Notes: generated by a model from the sequence alone, not told the origin. A stretch of DNA of 64,000 nucleotides from an uncultured Erythrobacter sp. (GCF_947497915.1 NZ_CANMIJ010000001.1:1547611-1611610), one strand, 5' to 3'; positions 33,696 through 43,210 are shown, counted from the stretch's first letter. Numbers and translations are program-made.

Positions 33696-36035
33696 CTATT
33701 TGAATTCCGGCAGCGCCGCCTTCAACTCCTCGAGCCACACATCGGCAACGGCATCTGATGGCGCGCGCCAGTCTCCGCGCGGGGATAGTGCTCCGCCGGA
33801 TGATACTTTCGGGCCGTTGGGCAATGCGCTGCGCTTGAACTGGCTGAAGCCGAAGAAGCGTTTGAGGAAATTCTCCAGCCACTTTGCAATCTCGGCCAGA
33901 TCGTATTCGTTCTTGCGATTATCGGGGAAACCTGCGGGCCATAGGCCTACCTTGGCGTCGCGCCACGCATGGTAGGCGAGGAATGCGATTTTGCCCGGAC
34001 GCTGACCCCATCGGATCGTGTGATGCAGGAAGAAATCGTTAAGCTCATACGGGCCGATCTTCTGCTCTGTGCTCTGCATAGCGCCGTCTGATCCAGCTGG
34101 CACCAGCTCGGGCGAAATTTCAGTATCGAGCACCGCGCGGAGAACCTCACTACATGCTGGTACGAACTGTTCGGTCTGGATCGTCCAGCGGATCAAATAC
34201 TGGATCAATGTTTTGGGCACGCCCGCATTCACGCCGTAATGGCTCATGTGATCGCCCACGCCATATGTGCACCAGCCCAGCGCCAATTCAGACAGGTCAC
34301 CCGTGCCCACAACAAATCCGCCATGCTGGCCCGCGAGGCGGAACAGGTAGTCAGTGCGCAGACCCGCTTGTACGTTTTCAAACGTGACATCGTATACCGG
34401 CTCGCCGTTGGAATAGGGGTGCCCCATATCCTCTAACATCCGGTTGGCCGCGGGTTTGATGTCGATCTCTTCGGCCGCGATTTCCATCGCCTCCATCAAC
34501 TTCCACGCGTTCGACTTCGTGTTATCCGACGTGCCGAAGCCGGGCATGGTGTAGCCGCGAATAGCAGTGCGAGGCAGGCCCAGACGGTCGCACGCTTTGG
34601 CTGCAACAATAAGGGCATGCGTGCTGTCGAGGCCGCCCGAAATACCGATGATCAGCGATTTTGCATGCGTCGCCTCAATCCGGCGCATCAGGGCATCGAC
34701 CTGAATATTGAACGCCTCAAAGCAATCCTCGTCCAGCGCATGCTGGCGGTTCGGTACGAATGGGAAGCGGCGGATGGGACGCTGCAGCCCCACATCGCCT
34801 TTGGTATAGCCATGCTCGAACACGATACGGCGGAAATGATCCTCGGGACGCCCCATCTCATTGGCGTGCGCTTCGGCTGCGTCGCTAAAAGTCTGGTTGC
34901 GCATGCGCTCTGCCGCGATCCGGTCTGTGTCGATATCGACGACACACAATTCAGGCTCGCGGTCGAAACGGCTGCTCTCAGCCATCAGGTCGCCCATCTC
35001 ATAAATCACGCCTTGCCCGTCCCATGCGAGATCCGTGGTGCTTTCGCCGTGGCCGCTGGCGGAATAGGCATAAGCACAAATTGAACGCGCGCTGCTAGAT
35101 CGGCAATGCAGGTGCCGGTCATCCGCCCGGCCAATCGTGATCGGCGAGGCGGACAGGTTGCAAAGAATGTGCGCTCCAGCGAGCGCGGCCAGAGTGCCAG
35201 GCGGGTTGGGTGCCCAGAAATCCTCACAAATCTCCACGCCGAATGTGAAGCCGCGCAAATTGCTGGCGGCAAAGACGAGATCGACGCCAAACGGCACTTC
35301 CTCGCCCGCGACCGAAATCCATAGGTCGACGCAGCTGCGGCCATGGGCGAAATACCGCTTTTCATAAAACTCGCGGTAGTTCGGCAGATAACTTTTCGGG
35401 ATAACGCCCAGCAATTCGCCGCCCGCGATGACGAGCGCGCAATTGTATATCTTGGAATTGCGGCGCAGCGGCGCGCCAATCACCAGCACTGGTGAGAGGT
35501 CAGCCGATGCCTCGACCACTTCGGCCACAGCCTGTTCGGCGCGGTCCAGCAAAGCGTTCTGCAAATGCAGATCGTCAATCGCATAAGATGACAGGCACAG
35601 CTCTGGATAGACGACCAGATCGACGTTCTGTTCGTGCGCCTTTGTTGCCTCCGCAATCACACCGGCGGTGTTATAGGCGACATCGCCTGTGCGCGAAGCC
35701 GGGGTCGCGGTGGCCACACGGACAAAGCCGTGGGCGTGCATGTCATAGAAAGAATGGGTCTGGTCGCTCATCGGGCGGGCCTTTTTCGTCGGTTTGTTCG
35801 GAGTTTCAGCAGGAGCAGGGTCAAGCCAGTCGGCGGGTTCGCAAATGTTCAGCATGGCGAGGCGTTTTTGCACCTTGGGCCGTGCAACCTTGCCTTTGGC
35901 CTCCCAGCCATAGACCGTGCGGCTGGGCCACGGCTTCCCGTGGGGATCGCCATATTGCGCGCCAAATTCCTCCGCCGATAGCGGCGGATCATGCGCCTCG
36001 CGCCATAGGCGAATTTTGTGTCCTGCCAGATGCAT
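33696..36035 (-). CDS. nadE: glutamine-dependent NAD+ synthetase with N-terminal HTH domain
   Basis: 779 residues as one open frame. Residues about 1-75 form an XRE-like HTH segment (GHKIRLWREAHDPPLSAEEF, PSRTVYGWEAKGK, ICEPADWLDP). From Met89 the enzyme follows: nitrilase-type glutaminase (VYPELCLSS Glu, PKSYLPNYREFYEK Lys, GVEICEDFW Cys) at about 100-370, then the synthetase with SGGLDSTHA at about 455-465 and GTGDLSELALGW. It amidates deamido-NAD with ammonia from glutamine. Usual length is about 680-690, matching the Met89 form. No good RBS precedes Met89 (35771), while GGGATA precedes 36035. Alternatively two products arise. The palindrome at 36046-36062 lies just upstream. Confidence 0.9.
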   Translation of the reverse strand: MHLAGHKIRLWREAHDPPLSAEEFGAQYGDPHGKPWPSRTVYGWEAKGKVARPKVQKRLAMLNICEPADWLDPAPAETPNKPTKKARPMSDQTHSFYDMHAHGFVRVATATPASRTGDVAYNTAGVIAEATKAHEQNVDLVVYPELCLSSYAIDDLHLQNALLDRAEQAVAEVVEASADLSPVLVIGAPLRRNSKIYNCALVIAGGELLGVIPKSYLPNYREFYEKRYFAHGRSCVDLWISVAGEEVPFGVDLVFAASNLRGFTFGVEICEDFWAPNPPGTLAALAGAHILCNLSASPITIGRADDRHLHCRSSSARSICAYAYSASGHGESTTDLAWDGQGVIYEMGDLMAESSRFDREPELCVVDIDTDRIAAERMRNQTFSDAAEAHANEMGRPEDHFRRIVFEHGYTKGDVGLQRPIRRFPFVPNRQHALDEDCFEAFNIQVDALMRRIEATHAKSLIIGISGGLDSTHALIVAAKACDRLGLPRTAIRGYTMPGFGTSDNTKSNAWKLMEAMEIAAEEIDIKPAANRMLEDMGHPYSNGEPVYDVTFENVQAGLRTDYLFRLAGQHGGFVVGTGDLSELALGWCTYGVGDHMSHYGVNAGVPKTLIQYLIRWTIQTEQFVPACSEVLRAVLDTEISPELVPAGSDGAMQSTEQKIGPYELNDFFLHHTIRWGQRPGKIAFLAYHAWRDAKVGLWPAGFPDNRKNEYDLAEIAKWLENFLKRFFGFSQFKRSALPNGPKVSSGGALSPRGDWRAPSDAVADVWLEELKAALPEFK

Positions 36036-36045
36036 AGTCAGTCAA

Positions 36046-36062
36046 GTATCCCTTTAGGATAC
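36046..36062. promoter_or_regulatory. perfect palindrome upstream of HTH-nadE
   Basis: GTATCCCTTTAGGATAC: 6-bp arms GTATCC/GGATAC around a 5-nt spacer, starting 11 bp upstream of the HTH-nadE start and 127 bp before divergent yghU. Half sites TATCC/GGATA resemble those bound by some XRE-type repressors such as HipB, which has a wider spacer. Confidence 0.7.
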
Positions 36063-36188
36063 ACCATGCAAGCCCCGCTTTCAGAGGGCGAAGCAAAACC
36101 CCATGCACCCTACCCTTGCGCTCGTAACCGCAATGGCCCAATTCACGAACATCAAGCGACACAACGCTAATTTCAGGAGGCATCATTC

Positions 36189-37055
36189 ATGTCCGATCCA
36201 ACATACACTCCGCCCGAAGTCTGGAGCAGCGACACCGAATCCGGTGGCCGCTTCGCCAGCATCAACCGGCCGACATCGGGCGCACGCGAAGACAAAGACC
36301 TGCCGCGCGGTGATAACCCGTTTCAGCTGCACTCGCTTGCCACACCTAACGGGGTGAAGGTGACGATCATGCTGGAGGAATTGCTCGAAAAAGGTCACAG
36401 CGGCGCAGAATACGACGCCTACACCGTCAATATCGGCGACGGCGCGCAATTCACCAGCGGCTTTGTCGGGATCAATCCGAACTCGAAAATCCCCGCGATG
36501 ATCGATGCGAGCGGTGACAATGACATCCGCGTGTTCGAAAGCGGCGCGATCCTTGTGCATCTCGCCGAGAAGTTCGGCGAATTCCTGCCAACCGATCCGG
36601 CGGCCCGCGCTGAAACGCTAAGCTGGGTGTTCTGGCAAGTCGGCACCGGCCCATTCATTGGTGGCGGTTTTGGCCACTTTTACGCCTATGCGCCGGAGAA
36701 ATACGAATACCCGATCAACCGGTATGCGATGGAAACCAAGCGTATCTTTGATGTCGCGGACAAACGCCTTGGCGAAACGCGCTTCCTCGCCGGTGACGAC
36801 TACACCATCGCTGATATGGCCAACTTCCCATGGCTCGCGCCATTTGTGGCGGGCACAATCTACAACGAAGCGAAAACCTTCCTGTCGATCGACGAATACA
36901 GCAATGTCGCGCGCTGGGCGCGTGAGATCGCGGCACGCCCCGGCGTTCAGCGCGGCCGCCTGGTCAACAAGGTATGGGGTGATGAGGATCAACAGCTCCT
37001 CGAACGCCACTCTGCGAAGGACTTCGAGGGTAAAAACCTCGACTTCACATTCTAA
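36189..37055 (+). CDS. yghU: YghU-type glutathione S-transferase (disulfide-bond oxidoreductase)
   Basis: 288 residues. The opening YTPPEVWSSDTESGGRFASI and NRPTSGAREDKDLPRG is specific for YghU. Thioredoxin-like domain with PNGVKVTIMLEELLE, NPNSKIPAMID and ESGAILVHLAEK; helical domain with WVFWQVGTGPFIGGGFGHF. YghU binds two glutathione molecules and reduces disulfides. RBS CAGGAGG. Divergent from HTH-nadE with 153 bp between. Confidence 0.95.
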   Translation: MSDPTYTPPEVWSSDTESGGRFASINRPTSGAREDKDLPRGDNPFQLHSLATPNGVKVTIMLEELLEKGHSGAEYDAYTVNIGDGAQFTSGFVGINPNSKIPAMIDASGDNDIRVFESGAILVHLAEKFGEFLPTDPAARAETLSWVFWQVGTGPFIGGGFGHFYAYAPEKYEYPINRYAMETKRIFDVADKRLGETRFLAGDDYTIADMANFPWLAPFVAGTIYNEAKTFLSIDEYSNVARWAREIAARPGVQRGRLVNKVWGDEDQQLLERHSAKDFEGKNLDFTF

Positions 37056-37083
37056 CAACACCCTGCAAAAACAGATGAATAAT

Positions 37084-37120
37084 GGGCTGGAAGTTATCGC
37101 GCTTCCGGCCCATTGTCGTT
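37084..37120 (+). terminator. probable terminator after yghU
   Basis: GGGCTGGAAG (37084-37093) pairs with CTTCCGGCCC (37102-37111) with one G-T wobble, loop of 8, then ATTGTCGTTT. Confidence 0.55.
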
Positions 37121-37141
37121 TCGCACATGTAGGAGCGCGTA

Positions 37142-38524
37142 TTGGCCGAAGCGGCATCTGACAGAGTCCGCCTCGGCGAGAAGATTGGCTACGGCGTCGG
37201 CGATCTGTCGTCGGGCCTGATGCTCAATTTCTTCGGCTTCTTCCTGCTTTATTTCTTCGTTGATTTGGGCGGCCTTGCTCCGGCGGCTATCGGGATCATG
37301 CTGTTCGTCACGAAGTTGATCGATGCAGTCACCGATCCGATGATGGGCGCGATTGCGGACAGGACGCGCACACGGTGGGGCAGATACCGGCCCTACCTGC
37401 TATTCGGCGCAGTACCGCTCGGCATTAGTATGGTGCTGATTTTCAGCGCGCCAGACGATATGGGCGACACCGCGCTGCTGATCTGGGCCTATGTGACTTA
37501 CACTTTGTGCATGCTCGCCTTTACCGCGGTGAACGTGCCCTATGGCGGATTGCTGGGTGTAATTTCGCCGTCTTCCAAAGTGCGCGGCAATGTCACCGCT
37601 TTTCGAATGTTCTTTTCTGCTTTGGGCGGGATCTTGGTTGGCGCGCTCGGAACGACTTTGGTTCGGGAATTCGGCAACGGTGATGAAGAGCTGGGCATCT
37701 TGCTCACCATTTCATGCGTGGCAGGCGTATCGGTGATCTGCCTATTGATCAGCTTTGCCTCGACCAAAGAACGTGTGCCGCCGGTAAAGGAGAACGGGGC
37801 GCTTGGCGAAGACTTTGGCGTGCTGGTGCGCACAGGATCGTGGATCGCAGTCGCAATCGCAGCCATTCTGGGCGTTACGTCCATCGCAGCGAGAGCGGGC
37901 ACAGCGCCGTTCTTTTTCAAATATGTTGTTGGCGATGATGGCGCGCCTGTTTTCTTCTTTTTGGACCGCCCGGCCTTATTCCTGACGGCGCTGGCGATCG
38001 GACAGGTCGCTGGCGTGATCGTGGGCAGCATCCTCCAGCGGTGGTTTGAGAAAGCTCACCTGCTGATCGCAGCGGGTATTTCGATGTCCGCCCTTACCGC
38101 CGTGTTCTATTTCCTGCCGCTCGACGCGATCTGGCCGCAAACCGCGGTGCAATTCCTAATCGGCATCGGCTTTGGCATGTTGATGGTGCTGTCCTATTCG
38201 ATGTTCACCGACATAGCTGAATTTATCGAATGGAAATCGGGGCGGCAGATGACGGCTCTTGTCATCGCGGCATCGGTGTTCGGGGTGAAAGCGGGCGTCG
38301 GTTTGGGATCATTCATTCCGGGCATGGTGCTCAGCGTTACGGGCTTCGATGCGAATGGCGAGCAAAGCGAAACCGCACTGATGGGAATACAACTCGCCTT
38401 TGCCGTAATTCCGGGCGCAGTCTTGATCCCTGCAGCAATTGCACTGCTGTTTTATCGGATAAATCGCCGCGTTCTTGCGCAGGCAGAGAACGAACTTTCG
38501 ACGCGCCGTGAAATTCTTGCCTGA
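37142..38524 (+). CDS. GPH family (MelB-like) sugar:cation symporter
   Basis: 460 residues, 12 TM segments, TTG start supported by AGGAG eight bases upstream. KIGYGVGDLSSGLMLNFFGFF opening and KLIDAVTDPMMGAIADRTRTRWGRYRPYLL are the GPH hallmarks; MFTDIAEFIEWKSGRQMTAL is the conserved central-cytoplasmic motif. Such carriers import glycosides, pentosides or hexuronides with Na+ or H+. There are no sugar catabolic genes around, so the substrate is unknown. Confidence 0.92.
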   Translation: MAEAASDRVRLGEKIGYGVGDLSSGLMLNFFGFFLLYFFVDLGGLAPAAIGIMLFVTKLIDAVTDPMMGAIADRTRTRWGRYRPYLLFGAVPLGISMVLIFSAPDDMGDTALLIWAYVTYTLCMLAFTAVNVPYGGLLGVISPSSKVRGNVTAFRMFFSALGGILVGALGTTLVREFGNGDEELGILLTISCVAGVSVICLLISFASTKERVPPVKENGALGEDFGVLVRTGSWIAVAIAAILGVTSIAARAGTAPFFFKYVVGDDGAPVFFFLDRPALFLTALAIGQVAGVIVGSILQRWFEKAHLLIAAGISMSALTAVFYFLPLDAIWPQTAVQFLIGIGFGMLMVLSYSMFTDIAEFIEWKSGRQMTALVIAASVFGVKAGVGLGSFIPGMVLSVTGFDANGEQSETALMGIQLAFAVIPGAVLIPAAIALLFYRINRRVLAQAENELSTRREILA

Positions 38525-38582
38525 CTTTCTCTGATTCTGGCCTTCACATCCGCGCAAGACGCGTTATATGCGCGTCATCTGC

Positions 38583-38657
38583 TGGGGCGTCGCCAAGTGG
38601 TAAGGCACCGCTTTTTGGTAGCGGCATTCGCAGGTTCGATCCCTGCCGCCCCAGCCA
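38583..38657 (+). tRNA. tRNA-Gln (anticodon TTG)
   Basis: 75 nt with encoded CCA. Acceptor arm TGGGGCG/CGCCCCA, D-arm with AGTGGTAAGGC, anticodon stem CCGCT/AGCGG around loop TTTTGGT (anticodon TTG), T-arm with GGTTCGATC. The cloverleaf is complete. Confidence 0.97.
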
Positions 38658-38688
38658 GATATCTTCTTAAATGTTAGAATACAGCCCT

Positions 38689-39660
38689 TTACCCGGGCGC
38701 GAGCACGCGTTCTGCAAGCGCGACGCCTGACAGCCACGCGCCTTCAACGCGCGGCGAATGCAGGTAATCGCCTGCAATGCCGAGGCGTTTTTGCGCGTCA
38801 TATCGCGCTGCTTCTCCTTTGACGGCTTCGGCCATGGCATAAAGCCACCGATGCGCCTCGAGATGCACGGGCTCCGCTGGCTTGGTGCCTGTTTGCGCGA
38901 AGAAATCAGCGAGCAGGATTGCAGCGACTTCGTCTTTTGGCAGGTCGATCAATTCGCGGCTGCGTGCGGGGCCGGCATGGAGAACCCATGCCTCTTCGCC
39001 CGTGCGGCCCGGCTTCGCTGAATTGCGCGCCGCCCAAGAGATATGCGCACCGGCATCGCGCAGCGCATCATGCTCAATATCGAGCCTCTCATCAAAGCCC
39101 GCCATCACGGCCCAGCACGGTGCGGATTTCGCCTGCGATGCAATATCGCCAAACTCGCTCGCGACATCGCCCAGCAAGCTGTGTGTCTGCTCAGCCGGCA
39201 CGGCGACAAGCACCGTTTTCGCGATCAAAGTGGTCTCGCCGGCTTCGACTTTCCATGCATCGCCTTCGCGCGTGATAGTTTCGGCGCGGGTGTTCCAATG
39301 CACATCCAGGCTCTGTGCCATCGTGCGGATCGGGCCGTTCATACCGGGGGTCCCAACAAAGGCATCTTCGCCCGCAGCGTTCCAATGGGCCACAACGCCC
39401 ATCTCTTCCCAGCCTTTGACGGCAGCGTGAAATTCGGGGTCGCGCGCGGTGAAATATTGCGCGCCGTGATCGAAAGAGACTGTCTCGCCTGCGATCTCTG
39501 TCCGGCGGGCAGCCATGCGTCCTCCCGGGCCGCGGCCTTTATCGATAACGGTGATCAGCAGGCCAGCTTCGGCAAGGCGTGTCGCGCACGCAAGGCCGGC
39601 CATACCTGCGCCGATGACGCATATGTCGCAGTTCTTTAATCCCATATCTGCCCAACGCAT
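38689..39660 (-). CDS. FAD-dependent amine oxidase-like oxidoreductase (renalase-like)
   Basis: 323 residues. Rossmann FAD motif CVIGAGMAGLACATRLAEAG followed by VIDKGRGPGGRMAARR, and FDHGAQYFTARD; the C-terminal FAD segment is YLHSPRVEGAWLSGVALAE. This pattern is that of the renalase-like NAD(P)/FAD-dependent proteins of bacteria, which may rescue misreduced nicotinamide isomers. An alternative start is the ATG at 39645. It lies 40 bp after egtD on the same strand, but no link to ergothioneine is known. Confidence 0.88.
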   Translation of the reverse strand: MRWADMGLKNCDICVIGAGMAGLACATRLAEAGLLITVIDKGRGPGGRMAARRTEIAGETVSFDHGAQYFTARDPEFHAAVKGWEEMGVVAHWNAAGEDAFVGTPGMNGPIRTMAQSLDVHWNTRAETITREGDAWKVEAGETTLIAKTVLVAVPAEQTHSLLGDVASEFGDIASQAKSAPCWAVMAGFDERLDIEHDALRDAGAHISWAARNSAKPGRTGEEAWVLHAGPARSRELIDLPKDEVAAILLADFFAQTGTKPAEPVHLEAHRWLYAMAEAVKGEAARYDAQKRLGIAGDYLHSPRVEGAWLSGVALAERVLAPG

Positions 39661-39700
39661 GAGCGGGCGGGAAGTTTCTACGGCGCGCTGCGTGTTTTTA

Positions 39701-40687
39701 TTAAGGCGCGCTGCGTGGAGGCCGCGCCTCTGCGAGCATCAGTGAGAAACGGTTTTTGCTATCAAGCCAGCGCGCCTGCGGCTCCCAACCAGCGGCGAGC
39801 AACAGCATGTTTGACGTGCGGCGGTTGAACTTGTGACTGTTCTCCGTGTGGATGCTTTCCCCCGCCTTCATCGCAAAGCTGCGTCCGCTTACGGTAAAGT
39901 CGATGTCGCGCTGTGCATTGAGGTGCATTTCAACCCGCGCATAATCATCGTTCCAGCGCGCTTCGTGCTTCAACGCGTCGAGCGGGATATCGCCGTCCAG
40001 CTCGCGATTGATCCGGCGTACGAGGTTGTAGTTGAATTCTGCGGTGACGCCTGCGGAATCATCATAGGCGGCGACAAGAACGTCCTCATCCTTGATCAGG
40101 TCCATCCCGATCAAAAGCTTCGCACCCACACCCAATGTCTCGCGCATATTGCGCAACAGATCGACCGCGGTCCGCGCGACCATATTGCCGATGGTGGAGC
40201 CGGGGAAAAAGCCAAGCTTTGGCATCGCCGCGACTTCGCTTGGCAATTCGACCATGCGCATGAAATCGGCCTCTACCGGATAGACCGGAAGACCGGGAAA
40301 TTTACCCGCAAGCTCCTCTGCCGCCGCGCGCAGGAAGTCGCCCGAAATATCCAGCGGGACATAGGCAGCAGGCGCAATAGCGGAAAGCAGCAGCGGCGTT
40401 TTCACCGAACTGCCCGATCCAAACTCTACAACAGCGCGGCCTGCCCCGATCATGGCGGCAAATTCTTCGCCGCGCGTGCTTAGGATATCGGTCTCTGCAC
40501 GCGTCGGATAATATTCGGGCAGCTGAGTGATGTCCTCAAAAAGCTGCGATCCGGCATCATCGTAAAGCCAGCGGGCAGGCGCGGCTTTTTGATCCTGCGA
40601 CAGGCCATCAAGAATGTCCGCGCGGAATGCCGTATCGACGCCGCTTTCATCCCGCTCGACCAATTTCAGACCGTCTTGAGTGCTCAT
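39701..40687 (-). CDS. egtD: L-histidine N-alpha-methyltransferase EgtD
   Basis: 328 residues. LYDDAGSQLFEDITQLPEYYP is the diagnostic N-terminal motif; SAM motif VVEFGSGSSVKT; FFPGSTIGNM and KHEARWNDDYARVEMHL follow. It trimethylates histidine to hercynine with SAM, the first step of ergothioneine synthesis. It is co-transcribed with egtB, 5 bp between stop and start. No egtA, egtC or egtE is in the window. Confidence 0.96.
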   Translation of the reverse strand: MSTQDGLKLVERDESGVDTAFRADILDGLSQDQKAAPARWLYDDAGSQLFEDITQLPEYYPTRAETDILSTRGEEFAAMIGAGRAVVEFGSGSSVKTPLLLSAIAPAAYVPLDISGDFLRAAAEELAGKFPGLPVYPVEADFMRMVELPSEVAAMPKLGFFPGSTIGNMVARTAVDLLRNMRETLGVGAKLLIGMDLIKDEDVLVAAYDDSAGVTAEFNYNLVRRINRELDGDIPLDALKHEARWNDDYARVEMHLNAQRDIDFTVSGRSFAMKAGESIHTENSHKFNRRTSNMLLLAAGWEPQARWLDSKNRFSLMLAEARPPRSAP

Positions 40688-40692
40688 CTAAA

Positions 40693-41979
40693 TTAAACGT
40701 CCTTTGCGAGCCGCAGGCCCGTGAATTGCCACCGCTGATGCGGGTAGAAGAAATTGCGATAAGAACTGCGCGAATGGCCGCGCACTGTGGCGCAGCTCGC
40801 GCCTTTCAGGACGAACTGCCCGCTCATAAACTTGCCGTTATATTCGCCAACTGCGCCCTCTGCCGGAGCAAAGCGCGGGTAAGGCAAATAGGCGGACCGT
40901 GTGAACTGCCAGCAATCGCCATACAAAGATTCGCCGCCGTGAGGCACCGGTGCCAAAGCCCGGTCGAGTTGGTTGCCGGATGCAGCATTGTGCGACTGAG
41001 CGATGGCTTCCCACTCAAACTCCGTCGGCAAACGTGCACCAGCCCAAGTCGCGAAAGCATCCGCTTCGTAATACGAGATATGCGTGACCGGCGCGTCTGG
41101 ATCGCGTGATTGCCAGCCCTGATGCGTGAAAGCCTGATCATCGCGCCAATATAGCGGCGCAGTGATGCGATTTTCCTTCACCCAGCTCCATCCGTCTGAC
41201 AGCCAGAGCGATGCCGTTTCATATCCGCCATCGGCGACAAATTCGGCCCATTGCCTGTTGCTCACCAATCGGCGGGCAAGCGCAAATGGCTCTAACAAAA
41301 CGCGGTGCTGCGGGCCTTCATTGTCGAAAGAAAAGCCGCTGCCATCCGCGCCAATTAACGCGACGCCGCCGGGATGATCGTGCCAACCTTCGCCGTTAAT
41401 GCCAGCCGACATCGCAGCCTCTGGCGCGCCGCCGAACATTGCCGGGCCGGCCGGGTTTTGAAACAAGGCATGCTTGATATCGGTCAGCAACAGTTCGATG
41501 TGCTGCTGCTCATGCGCGATACCCAGCGCGATAATATCTGCATGCGCAGGATTGCTGATCAACGCGCCCATCGCCTCGGTCACATGCGCACGCCAGCCAA
41601 GAATTTCATCCAGCGTGGGACGCGACAGCATGCCGCGCGAAAACCGCCCGATCCGTTCGCCCTCGGCCTCGTAATAGGAATTGAAGAGGAACGGATATTG
41701 CTCATTGAACAGCTCATATCCCGGCGAATGATCGCGCAGCAGGAATGTTTCCCAAAACCATGTCGTATGCGCCAGATGCCATTTGGCGGGGGATGCGTCT
41801 TCCATCGATTGGATCGTCGCATCGGCATCGCTTAACTTGGCGACCAACGCTTCGTTTAAGGCGCGGGTCGCAAAGAAGTGGTCGGACACGCTTTCGCCTG
41901 CATCAGAAATCGGATTGCTGTGGGGCAAATGCCCTCTCCCGCCGCGCTGCACGACGCAGCTTTTCGTCGTCAAGACCAT
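40693..41979 (-). CDS. egtB: ergothioneine biosynthesis sulfoxide synthase EgtB
   Basis: 428 residues from the ATG at 41979 (a longer frame to 42039 has no support). N-terminal DinB-like iron-binding domain with WHLAHTTWFWETFLL and HEQQHIELLL (His-x3-His-x-Glu), then an FGE-sulfatase domain with HISYYEADAFATWAGARLPTEFEWE and RGHSRSSYRNFFYPHQRWQFTGLRL. EgtB joins hercynine to (gamma-glutamyl)cysteine with O2. First gene of the egtB-egtD pair; absence of egtA/egtC suggests direct use of cysteine, an inference. Confidence 0.96.
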   Translation of the reverse strand: MVLTTKSCVVQRGGRGHLPHSNPISDAGESVSDHFFATRALNEALVAKLSDADATIQSMEDASPAKWHLAHTTWFWETFLLRDHSPGYELFNEQYPFLFNSYYEAEGERIGRFSRGMLSRPTLDEILGWRAHVTEAMGALISNPAHADIIALGIAHEQQHIELLLTDIKHALFQNPAGPAMFGGAPEAAMSAGINGEGWHDHPGGVALIGADGSGFSFDNEGPQHRVLLEPFALARRLVSNRQWAEFVADGGYETASLWLSDGWSWVKENRITAPLYWRDDQAFTHQGWQSRDPDAPVTHISYYEADAFATWAGARLPTEFEWEAIAQSHNAASGNQLDRALAPVPHGGESLYGDCWQFTRSAYLPYPRFAPAEGAVGEYNGKFMSGQFVLKGASCATVRGHSRSSYRNFFYPHQRWQFTGLRLAKDV

Positions 41980-42070
41980 GGCGCAACGTGGGCACAAATA
42001 AAAGAACGCGAGCACTGAAATTCCGCGACTAATTGTCACATCGCGGTGTCAGCGGCTTCGGGTAGAGGCT

Positions 42071-43210
42071 TTACGCCGCCATTCGCACCTGATTTCGCCC
42101 GGCATCTTTGGCTTCGTAAAGCGCGCTGTCAGCCCGCGCGAACAGAGACAGCGACGTATCGCCGCCATACAATTCGGCGAAGCCTGCGCTCATTGTGACA
42201 GCGGGCACTGGCCCTGTGGCGCTTTCCATCGCGACCGCGTGGCGCAGCCGTTCTGACATGATGCGCGCCAATGCTTCATTCGCCCCCGGCACTACCCAGA
42301 CGAATTCCTCACCGCCAACACGCCCGACGATATCGCCTTCGCGCGTTTGCGCCTCGGCAATGCGGGCGATGCTTTTTAGCACTTCATCTCCAGCCAGATG
42401 GCCATAGGTGTCATTCACCTGCTTAAAGTGATCAATATCAAACATGATCAGCGCGAGCGACGTGTCTGCTTCGCGCGCTTCCATAACCATGCGGTCCAGC
42501 CGGTCCATTATGCGTCTGCGATTGGCGAGACCAGTGAGCGCGTCTGTCTCCGCCAATTCCAACGCTCGGCTCGCCTCCAGCATGGCGGCGGCCCGTGACC
42601 CTTCGAGGTCGCGTTCACGTTGCAATTGCTCGGTAATATCGCGCACCACGGCAACGACGCGGACAACGGTGCCGTCTTGGCTGCGCGTATTTTTGGCTTG
42701 CACGCAAAGCGAGCGGTGAACCCCGTCAAAGCCGTATATGTCGAAATGCAGATCGTATCCTTCCTGTTCGGAAAGGCGTTCTGACACTGATCCGATCAGG
42801 TCGACATTGTTCGCAAATAGCAGCGTCTCGGCATCGCCTTCTACAAACGGCTCGGTGTGGTTGATGCCGAATAGGCGGCGCATTCCCTTCGACCATTCCT
42901 GAATTCCACTTGTCGGGTCGAATTGCCACACGCCGATCCCGGCGATGTCCTCCACCACGGCAACGGTCTGCATCGCTTTGGCGTGGAAATGCGATCTGCT
43001 TTGCGCCAGATCTGCGGCGGCATGCGCCTCTCGCTTTGCTGCGAGGTAAAAGCCTGTCGCAGCGGCAGCGACAAGAGCCATCAGAGCGGAAAACACGATC
43101 AAAGCATCGCTGCCGATCAATTGCCCGACAAACAGCGCATCCCCCGAATAGGCGGCAGTTCTAGAGCCCACTGGCGAGGCATAGGCGGACATGAGGGCGG
43201 CAAATGACAT
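42071..43210 (-). CDS. PAS-GGDEF diguanylate cyclase, membrane anchored
   Basis: 379 residues. One hydrophobic segment at about 34-57, a PAS domain at about 80-200 (GIGVWQFDPTSGIQEWSKGM, ending VAVVRDITEQLQ), and a GGDEF domain to the C-terminus with DALTGLANRR, FDIDHFKQVNDTYGH and GGEEF at 299-303. The inhibitory I-site RxxD is present at 290-293, five residues before GGEEF. It should make cyclic di-GMP in response to a PAS-sensed signal. Monocistronic, 91 bp upstream of egtB on the same strand. Confidence 0.94.
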   Translation of the reverse strand: MSFAALMSAYASPVGSRTAAYSGDALFVGQLIGSDALIVFSALMALVAAAATGFYLAAKREAHAAADLAQSRSHFHAKAMQTVAVVEDIAGIGVWQFDPTSGIQEWSKGMRRLFGINHTEPFVEGDAETLLFANNVDLIGSVSERLSEQEGYDLHFDIYGFDGVHRSLCVQAKNTRSQDGTVVRVVAVVRDITEQLQRERDLEGSRAAAMLEASRALELAETDALTGLANRRRIMDRLDRMVMEAREADTSLALIMFDIDHFKQVNDTYGHLAGDEVLKSIARIAEAQTREGDIVGRVGGEEFVWVVPGANEALARIMSERLRHAVAMESATGPVPAVTMSAGFAELYGGDTSLSLFARADSALYEAKDAGRNQVRMAA

